Assembly (NCBI GenBank): GCA_013368375.1
Contig: JAACJP010000017.1
Coordinates: 558,001 to 622,000, forward strand
Origin: Tricholomella constricta
Taxonomy: Eukaryota > Basidiomycota > Agaricomycetes > Agaricales > Lyophyllaceae
Direction: 5' to 3'
DNA length: 64,000 bases
Shown here: in pieces, positions 54,050 to 61,395 of the stretch
Numbering within the stretch: the first letter of the stretch is position 1
Layout of the letters: the number at the start of each line of letters is the position of its first letter
The notes under the pieces: model-generated
The model's database searches: none
Told to the model about the DNA's origin: nothing
Seen by the model: only the letters and a program-made list of their open reading frames with translations
Made by a program: the position numbers and the translations under genes

Positions 54050-56394
54050 GGACGGTGGTGGAGGGTGAAGTCGAAGTTGGCAAGGTAGAGCGACCAGCGG
54101 GCTTGCCGCCGATTGAGTTTCTTCGCGGTGAGGAAGTACTCAAGGTTCTTGTGGTCAGTCAAGATCTCCACCTTGTGCTTTGCGCCTTCCACAAAATGTC
54201 GCCACTCCTCCAAAGACCGGATGATCGCCAGCATCTCCTTGTTGTGGATCTCGTAGTTCCGCTCGACTGTGTTCAAGCTCTTCGAGTAGAACGCGACCAG
54301 GTGCCACTTGCCATCGGACGGCGACTCTTGCGACAGGACCGCGCCGGTCGCGAAGTCGGACGAGTCAGCTTTGATGCGGTACGGTCAGTCGTCGTCGGGG
54401 AATGCAAGCACCGGTCGCGACGTGATCGCAGACTTCAGGAGGTCAAAGGCCGACTGCTCCGACGCTTCCCAGCGCCAGGCAGCGTCCTTGCCTGTCATAT
54501 CAAACAGGGGTCGGGCGTGGTGCGAGAAATCCTGGATGAACCGTCGGTAGAAATTGGTGAAGCCCAAGAACGCTTGCACCTCCTTCTTGTTCCTCGGCAC
54601 CGGCCACTCCGACACTCCAGCAACCTTGACCGGATCCATTTCCGCTTGCCCGTGCGAGATGATCAGCCCAAGATACTCGACCTTGGTCTGTTCAAACTCG
54701 CATTTCTCGGGTTTTAAGAACAACTTATGTTCGCGGAGTCGGTCCAGCACAAGTCGCGCGACCCGACGGTGTTCCTCGAGAGTCTTGGTGTAAATCAAGA
54801 TATCGTCGAGGTACACGCAAACAACACCCTCGGCGATCAGATCGCGGAAGACGTCATTCATCATGGTCTGGAATGTGGCGGGGCTGTTCGTGAGGCCGAA
54901 GAACATGACGAGCGGCTCGAAGAGACCGCGGTTCGTCCGAAACGCTGCCTTCCACTCGTCGCCTTCCTTGATCCGAACGTTGTTGTACCCCCATCGGACG
55001 TCCAGCTTGGTGAAGTACCGCGCGCCGCGGAGGTTGTTCACCAGTTCGCTAATGAGCGGCAGTGGGTACCGGTTCTTCACCGTAAGCGCGTTGAGCGTCC
55101 GATAGTCCTGCACCAGCCGGAGCGCACCATCCTTCTTCTTGATGAAGAACACTGGCGAAGCCATGGGCGACTTCGACGGACGGATCCGACCCGACTCGAG
55201 GTTCTCCTTGAGGAACGCATCGAGCTCGACTTGCTCCGCTGGCGACAGTGGGTAGACTTTGGTGCCGGACGGCGAAGCGCCCGGCTCCAACTCAATCGCG
55301 TGATCCCACTGTTTGCGATCGGGGAGTTCGTCAAACGCGACCTTGGAGAAAACATCCTCAAAGTCGTGGAGGTGGGTCGGAACGGCGTCGCGGAACGACT
55401 TAGGCGCAGAGTTCGCGGCGTGCGCCTCAGCGAGTCGCTGCGATGTCGTTTGACTGGCGTGAATGTGCATTTCGGTTGGAGGGGGGTGGATCGCAGTCGC
55501 AAAGATGCGATCGCCGTTCAGGAAGGTCTCCACCAGGAAGTCGTCCGACTCTGGATCGGGTTCCTCCATGATCGGAGTGTAGGGGAGGAACTCGTCGGTG
55601 TCGGAGTCGTCTTCGACATAGGGGCAGGTCGGGGCTCGCAGGTCGGGCTCGACTGTTGGGATTCCTTCCGCCCGACAAGCCCGAATGGCGGCTCGCAGCT
55701 TGGTGCGTGAACGACGCTCCTCCTTGACCTCAACCTTGCAGGTGTCGCAACGTGTCGGTGCTCGACTCATTTTCACCTTTCCCGTCGCCCAATCAATGTC
55801 GGGGTTGTGGTCTCGGAGCCAGGTGAATCCGAGAATGAGATCCTGCTTCCCAATACCCGCGACCGCGAACAGAACGCGCTCGGAGTGACCGTCGTAACGT
55901 AAGACTGCGTCCACGACGTATTCAATGGTGCCCGCCTCATTAGGGGTTCCGTCAACATTGTAGGCACATGTCGGGCGATTCAGCCGTCGCGTCTTCAGCT
56001 TGTGCTTTTCAATGAAGGCAGTGTTGATGAAGCAGGCCGATGCCCCGCTGTCAACGAGGGCAGCGAGCGAATGCGTCTCTTGGGTGTCGGTGGTCTCGAG
56101 CTCGACCTTGAGCGACAGGGATAAGGAGTCGGGGGAGGCGGCGATCACGAAGCGATGGGGCAGTCGCTTTTCCCAGCACGGTAGTCCGCGACGCAACGGT
56201 ACAGTCGGCTCGGTCGGAGCGACCGAAGGAGATGGTGTTTGGTCAGGAGAGGATTGTACGTCTTCGTCGATTGGTTCACCCGTAGAAGTAGCAGCAATAT
56301 TAAGTATGTTGGGGTACTCTACAGATAGGGGGGCGAACTGATTACGACTAGACAACGGGGGCGTACTTTTCACCCGTTGTGCGACTAAAAATCC
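54050..56394 (-). pseudogene. GypB-1 pol, 5' part: protease, RT, RNase H
   Basis: Read leftward from the gag/pol junction: protease (AALVDSGASACFIN), RT (LDVRWGYNNVRI, VVCVYLDDILIYTKT, FLGFTNFYRRFIQDF) and RNase H. At 54387-54385 CGA has become TGA (PDDD*PYRI). After that the same frame continues through NYEIHNKEMLAIIRS and LTDHKNLEYFLTAKKL to HHRPG at 54050, where GypA-1 is inserted. It resumes at 18920. Confidence 0.92.
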
Positions 56395-57600
56395 TCTTCC
56401 GCGGCCAAGGCGGTCGGGTCGGCCGATTCGGGAGTCGGGTCAGCTGGGATCGCATCCTTGCGCGCCAGTAGCTGCATGATCAGCTCATCCAGTTCCTCTC
56501 GCATGATGTGGCGCAGGTCAAAGCGCTTTGGGCAGTCGCGCCAGAAGTTCCCCGGCTGCTTGCATCGACGACAGGTGTCGTCCTGAACAGGACGTCTGCG
56601 GAGCCGGTCGATGTCCATAGGGACACCTGGGGGAAGAGACGGCGTCACGGGCGTGCTGGGAAAGTGCGCCGGTGCCGACACACAAACGGGAGCGGTCAGT
56701 GGGGCAGTGGGTCGCCATCGGAGCATAGGCGCGACCACAGGCGTCGGAATGGGGGCAGTCGGGCGACTCGCAGTCGGAACTGTCAGAGCCGATCGACGGT
56801 GGAAGTCCTCCTCGGTCCTCATGATGAAGTCCTGGGAGCGGGCGATCGCTAGCCAGTCCTCGATCTTGGAGTCATCGGGCCGACCTGTGGTGATGCTCCC
56901 AAGCCTCCTTGAGAGCTTCGGGTCCATGCCCCGACGGAATTTGAGGACCAGATGGCGGCCGTCTGGGTAATCGGCCTTGATCCACAGCACCTTGAACGAG
57001 TTGATGTACTCGTCGATGGTGCACCCATTCTGAAAGTACGCTGTTGACTCAAGGGTGAGCGCAGCGTCGGCGACTTCGTCGAACAGGAAGAACTCCTTTT
57101 CGAAGTTCGACGCGAAGTCCTTCCAGGTCGGGAATGCGCGCTTTACCGACCCATACTGAAAGACCCGACCGACGAAGTCGGCGGCGCGACCGTGTTTGTA
57201 CGACAACACCCAGCTGATTCGGGCGTGGTCGTCGGCGAACTGTCCGACGCTCAGGGAGAAGTAGAGCTGGCACGCGTTCCAGAAGGCGCAGCCGCCCGAT
57301 CGAGCGCCGTTGTACATGGGAGGGGGCGACGGCCGAATGTGCGATCCCGATCGCGGAAGGGGAGGGGACGTCGGCAGGGGCTGCGCCGGCGTCGCGGGGG
57401 TCGTAGGTGCTGCTGGGGAGGCAGCGGAGGGGTTCCCCAAAACGATGGTATCTAAAAGAGCGGCGATGCGGTCCATGGTGGGAGTTGGTGGTGTTGGATT
57501 GCGAGAGAGCCGACATTGCGGTTTCAAGGCTCACCATTCGTTCCTCTGGCGTGAGCGCAGCAGGAGACGGAGGCGTGTCAAATTCACCGAAGTCAGACAT
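56385..57600 (-). pseudogene. GypB-1 gag, frameshifted
   Basis: ATG 57600 (MSDFGEFDTPPSPAAL). Compared with GypB-3, two bases are missing near 57485, just before MDRIAALLD, which breaks the frame. The capsid (GGCAFWNACQLYFSL, AYFQNGCTIDEYINSF, LVLKFRRGMDPKLSRRLGS) and knuckle CRRCKQPGNFWRDC follow; the knuckle histidine is replaced by asparagine. The stop is TAG at 56385, preceded by GGATTTT, a degraded form of the GGGTTTT slippery site. Confidence 0.88.
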
Positions 57601-57711
57601 CTCGAGACGGGACTGGGCGACGATCGGAGCAGGCGCGCACTGGACGGGTTGCGTGTAGCAGACACGTGTTTCGGCGCGGAGGTTGATCGGTCGGCTTCGT
57701 CGGGTCTCCGG

Positions 57712-57724
57712 TTTACACTATTCT
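57712..57724 (-). promoter_or_regulatory. Self-priming PBS of GypB-1
   Basis: The minus strand reads AGAATAGTGTAAA two bases from the 5' LTR border. It is complementary over 13 nt to TTTACACTATTCT in that LTR (minus strand, 57855-57843), next to the expected mRNA start. Confidence 0.7.
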
Positions 57725-57726
57725 GC

Positions 57727-58230
57727 TGTTAGGGCAACCCTTACAGTGGAGCGCTATCACACTGGCAAGGGGGAATCCGAAGTTATATTGATGTACAGTA
57801 ACGAAGGTAAGTAAGGCTTACCTGGCAAGGGGGAATCCGAAGAGAATAGTGTAAAGGATTCCCAAATGCCAGGGGGCCGACTATATACGAGTGTAGGACG
57901 TGAGGGCCGGTCCTCCAGAGTGTACTGTACATGTAATAATAACGAATGGTGTGCGGCGCGTGTATGGACACGTTCCCAACGCTGTCCGATCCTCGTGGCC
58001 CAGGGTACAGGCACGAGGCGGGGCAGCCGACGTCGGGATGTCGGGCGGTCGGGATCGGCGTCGGGCGCGCGCGGGGAGTGAGGGGAAGCGACAGGAAGTG
58101 AGTAAGTATGTACACCGACGCTTGGGTCAGAGCGTCGGGTCGGGATCGCGATCGGTCGGTCGGGGGCGAACACATGAGTCGGGGAACGATCTGTGAGCGT
58201 CGGAGAGCGTGAACGAGAGTTCCCCTGACA
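57727..58230 (-). repeat. GypB-1 5' LTR (504 bp)
   Basis: It is the partner of 16721-17224, with about seven CpG-context transitions between them. It is flanked by ATAAG at 58231. Confidence 0.95.
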
Positions 58231-59522
58231 ATAAGTGGAAGAGGGACCGAAGTATTTCAGGGATAGAGTAAGTAGACGGGGCCGGTTTCGACGCTCGTAA
58301 CAATTCGAAGGCCCTTTGACGGGTTTTCGCCCAAATCCGGCCCGCAAGGTGGATGGACGCGGTGTGCCATAGATGCACAATGTGTGTATGCATGGCGGAG
58401 GGCAGGGACAAATGGGCGAGGGGGGGCACGAAGCCCATATAGAACCGGGTCTGTCCCATCGGCCAGGCATTAGAGTCACTGAAGAGGTGGGCGGAGAGGT
58501 CGACAAGGGCGCGGCGGGTCGCAGAGGGAATGGAGGCGTCGAGGACAGCATCGAGTGAGAGGAGCAGGTCGGCAGTAGCGGAAGAGCGCAAGCCATCAAA
58601 GTGAAAGCAAGCGGTAAAGAGATGGTGGGGAGTCTCTAACGCATCGCAACCGAAACGGCACCACGGAGAATGTCCGGCGTCCAAACGAGAGGCTAGAAGA
58701 TGACCAGAGTCTAGCTGCGCACTCCTCGCATATAGCTGGACGACGGCGGCATACGCATAGGGAGAAGTGCAGTAGGGAAAGAGTGGAGGAGGCGTAGGGT
58801 CATAGAGGTGTGGGGACGTCAAGTGCGACCATGCAGGGTGAGAGGCGTTAAATGTATCCGTCAGCCGCTTCTGTATGTACCGCATAAAATTTCCCTCGAT
58901 GAAGCCACATCCGGGCGCATAGATGCAATATGGCGCGAGGAAGAAGGTGGGCGTGGGGAACGAGGGAGGTGGGCAATACAGCGAGTGGCAGTGTGAGGCG
59001 GCATGGTCGGCTGCACGATTCAGTCGCGCAGGCAGGGAGAGGCTATCGGTGTGGGCCTTGACGTGAACGACGGCTGTGTCTCGCTGACGGCGCGCGTAGA
59101 TGTCACGCAGCCAACGGTGAAAGGCCGAAGGGGCGGGAGTGGCAGACGACAGCCAGTTGACTACAGGGAGGTAGTCACTGTAGATCGTTCCTCCAGCATG
59201 GTGTTCCGCATATAGGACGGCGGAGAGGCAACCTGCAACCTCAGCATGAGACATGGCGGCCTGATATCGCGGGGAGCTGAGAGACGTGACCAGTCCCGAG
59301 CTAGGGCCTACGACCGAGAGCGTCAGTGAGGAGGGGGGTTTGGAGGTATCGATTGTAGGTAAGGAGGTAGATAAGGACGGTGGGATAAAGGAAGCATCAG
59401 ATGCGTAGACCTGATCAGTGAGGCGGTGGTGGGTAATGTCAGGAGGGTCTAAGGGGAGAGTGAGGATGAGGCGCTCCGCAGCTTCCTGGCAGAGTTTGGG
59501 GGGAAGAAGAAGATCAGGACCC
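58231..59522 (-). pseudogene. LINE (non-LTR) RNase H and zinc-finger C-terminus, fragment
   Basis: Minus-strand coding from the GypB-3 border leftward. An RNase H domain shows acid positions in QVYASDASF (about 59400), SHAEVAGCL (about 59240), TIYSDYLPV (about 59170) and LNRAADHAA (about 59010). A C-terminal CCHC finger (WCRFGCDALETPHHLFTAC, about 58610-58660) is typical of basidiomycete LINE ORF2 ends. A 7-C run near 59335 puts RNase H out of frame by one base. The coding end near 58240 is cut by GypB-1, and the 5' portion lies beyond the window behind GypB-3. No reverse transcriptase is visible in the window. Confidence 0.78.
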
Positions 59523-60019
59523 TGTTAGGGGAACACCTGTTTGGTGATCACGTGACCATCCGATTCCTCGGACGAGCACGTGACCGACCGCTCCCCAGAT
59601 GATCGCGATCCCGACCCCGACGCTCCGCCCCAAGCATCGGTGTACATACTTATAACTTCCTGTCGTTACTTCCCCTTCCAGCGCGCGCCCGATCCCAATT
59701 CCCGACATCCCGACGTCGGTCACCCGACCTCGTGCGCCTGCACCCTGAGCCACGAGGATCGGACAGCGTCGGGAACGTGTACATACACGCGCCGCTGCCC
59801 ATCCGTTATCATTTACGTACCATACACCCCAGAGAGCCGGCCCTCAAGTAGTTACTCGTATATAGTCATCCTCCTGACATGGGGGAATCCTTTACTCTAT
59901 TCTCATTGGATTCCCCTCTGCCAGGTAGGTCTACTTATGTTCTCTCTAATCGTACATAATATAACATTGGATTCCCCTCTGCCAGCACGACTAAGCTCTG
60001 CGCTGAGGTCGCCCTAACA
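59523..60019 (+). repeat. GypB-3 5' LTR (497 bp)
   Basis: TGTTAGGGGAACACC to GTCGCCCTAACA. It contains a TATATA box at 59859-59864, the putative start region TTACTCTATTCT at 59892-59903, and an identical 21-bp repeat (CATTGGATTCCCCTCTGCCAG) at 59904-59924 and 59965-59985. Its partner lies outside the window, so the boundary comes from comparison with GypB-1 and GypB-2. Confidence 0.9.
59859..59903 (+). promoter_or_regulatory. GypB-3 LTR promoter: TATA box and predicted start
   Basis: TATATA at 59859 is followed about 34 nt later by TACTCTATTCT, a usual TATA-to-start distance. The same spacing occurs in GypB-2. The predicted RNA 5' end is the stretch complementary to the PBS at 60022-60033. 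Confidence 0.6.
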
Positions 60020-60021
60020 GC

Positions 60022-60033
60022 AGAATAGAGTAA
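60022..60033 (+). promoter_or_regulatory. Self-priming PBS of GypB-3
   Basis: AGAATAGAGTAA, two bases after the LTR, is the reverse complement of TTACTCTATTCT at 59892-59903. Where GypB-1 and GypB-2 have GTG here and CAC in the LTR, GypB-3 has GAG and CTC, so pairing is kept by a coordinated change. Confidence 0.75.
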
Positions 60034-60099
60034 CTCTAGAAACCCGACGAAGCCGACCGATCCGCTTCCGCGCCGAAACACGCGTCTGCTACACGCGAC

Positions 60100-60155
60100 C
60101 GTCCAACGCGCGCTCGCCCCGATCGCCCGTCCAACGCGCGCTCGCCCCGATCGCC
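60100..60155 (+). repeat. 28-bp tandem duplication in the GypB-3 leader
   Basis: CGTCCAACGCGCGCTCGCCC is present at 60100 and again at 60128 as part of a perfect 28-bp duplication. GypB-2 has one copy at the equivalent place. Confidence 0.85.
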
Positions 60156-60174
60156 CGTCCAGTCCCGTTTCGAG

Positions 60175-61395
60175 ATGTCCGAATTTGGTGACATGTCGCA
60201 GCGACCGTTCTCTCCCTTCCTCACGACGGAGGAGCGGTTGGCGAATATGGAAGCCACAATTTCGGCTCTCTCTGCCTCCAATACCTCCAACTCGGCCTCT
60301 ATGGACCGCCTCTCCGCTCTTTTCGAAAAATTCATGTCGGGGACACCCCCCAATCCCACCCCCGCTGCTCCCGAAGCAGACACGACCCCCCCGCCGCCTG
60401 AGACGACCACCCCGCTGCCAGGCTCTCCGCGATCGGGATCGCACCACCTCCGACCGTCGCCCCCTCCCATTTACGACGGCGCCCGATCGGGCGGTCGCGC
60501 GTTCTTGAACGCCTGCAAGCTCTACTTCTCCTTGTGCGGGGGAAGTTTCGCCGACGACCACGCCCGAATAGTATGGGTGCTGTCGTACATGCAGCACGGG
60601 CGAGCCGCCGACTTCGTCAGTCGGGTGTTCCAGTTCGGAACCGCCAAGGACGTCTTTCCCGCCTGGAAGGACTTCGAAGACACCTTCCGTGGCGAGTTCT
60701 TCCTCTTCGACGAGGTCGCCGATGCCGCGCTCATCCTGGAGTCGACGGCGTACTTCCAGAACGGTCGATCGATCGACGAGTACATCGACTCGTTCCGATC
60801 CCTGTGGGTCAAGGCGGGCTACCCAGATGGGCGTCACCTGGTCCTCAAATTCCGTCGGGGAATGGACCCGAAGCTCTCGAGGCGACTCGGAAGCATCACC
60901 ACGGGTCGCCCGCACGATGAGAAGATTGAGGAGTGGCTGAGGATCGCTCGTTCTCAAGACTTCATCATGAGGTCGGAGGACGACTTCCACCGTCGGATGG
61001 TCCCGACAAAGGCGCCCGACAGCCGCCCGCCCACCACCGCAGCTGCACGATGGGCGTTCGCTACTGCCCCCGCTCCCGCTCCCGCTCCCGCTCCCGCTCC
61101 CCCCGCCCCCCGCGCTCCTGCCGCACCAGCCCCCAGGCCGATCCCCCAGGGCATCCCAATGGACGTAGATCGGATGCGCGATCGAGTCGCGCCTGCCGAC
61201 GACCACTGTTTTCGGTGCAAGAAAAAGGGTCACTACTCTCGTGACTGCCCTTTGCGCTGGGACGTGCGCCACATGCTCGATGATGAGCTGGAGGCGCTTA
61301 TCATGGAACGTCTAGCTCGCAAGGACGCAGTCCCCGCCGACCCGACTCCATCGTCGGCCGACGCGACCGCCTCCGACGCCGAGGAGGGTTTTTAA
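60175..61395 (+). CDS. GypB-3 gag
   Basis: ATG 60175 (MSEFGDMSQRPFSPFL), 406 residues, TAA at 61395. A short coiled coil (ERLANMEATISALSAS), proline-rich linker, capsid core (PPIYDGARSGGRAFLNACKLYFSL, WVLSYMQHGRAADFVSRV, STAYFQNGRSIDEYIDSF, LVLKFRRGMDPKLSRRLGS), a PAPAPAP run, zinc knuckle CFRCKKKGHYSRDC (about 343-356) and a helical tail. It forms the particle shell and binds RNA. It is intact where GypB-1 is frameshifted and GypB-2 has TAG. Confidence 0.95.
   Translation: MSEFGDMSQRPFSPFLTTEERLANMEATISALSASNTSNSASMDRLSALFEKFMSGTPPNPTPAAPEADTTPPPPETTTPLPGSPRSGSHHLRPSPPPIYDGARSGGRAFLNACKLYFSLCGGSFADDHARIVWVLSYMQHGRAADFVSRVFQFGTAKDVFPAWKDFEDTFRGEFFLFDEVADAALILESTAYFQNGRSIDEYIDSFRSLWVKAGYPDGRHLVLKFRRGMDPKLSRRLGSITTGRPHDEKIEEWLRIARSQDFIMRSEDDFHRRMVPTKAPDSRPPTTAAARWAFATAPAPAPAPAPAPPAPRAPAAPAPRPIPQGIPMDVDRMRDRVAPADDHCFRCKKKGHYSRDCPLRWDVRHMLDDELEALIMERLARKDAVPADPTPSSADATASDAEEGF
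61386..61392 (+). promoter_or_regulatory. -1 ribosomal frameshift heptamer, GypB-3
   Basis: gag codons GAG GGT TTT TAA contain G_GGT_TTT. Backing up by one base leads into TTA ATT ACA CAA CGG GTG GAA and on into protease. I did not identify a downstream pseudoknot by eye. Confidence 0.8.

Larger units (their letters stand above)
16721..58230 (-). mobile_element. GypB-1: Ty3/gypsy chromovirus, old copy, interrupted by 35 kb of nested elements
   Basis: LTRs at 16721-17224 and 57727-58230 (504 bp each) are flanked by the 5-bp duplication ATAAG. The element is coded on the minus strand: gag at 57600-56385, pol at 56394-54050 and again at 18920-17225. GypA-1 is inserted between the two pol parts with duplication GTCCC. 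About seven differences separate the LTRs, all transitions in CpG context by my count, whereas the related GypB-2 LTRs look identical. It also has nonsense codons and indels in both gag and pol. It is the oldest gypsy copy in the window and is inactive. Confidence 0.92.

Noticed and set aside
54727..55710. 327-codon plus-strand frame
   Set aside because: It is antisense to GypB-1 RT and has an arginine/glutamate-rich composition typical of a shadow frame. The same shadow recurs opposite GypB-2 and GypB-3 pol.
59935..61272. 445-codon open frame on the minus strand
   Set aside because: It is antisense to the clearly conserved GypB-3 gag and shows no domain; it is a shadow caused by GC-rich codon use.
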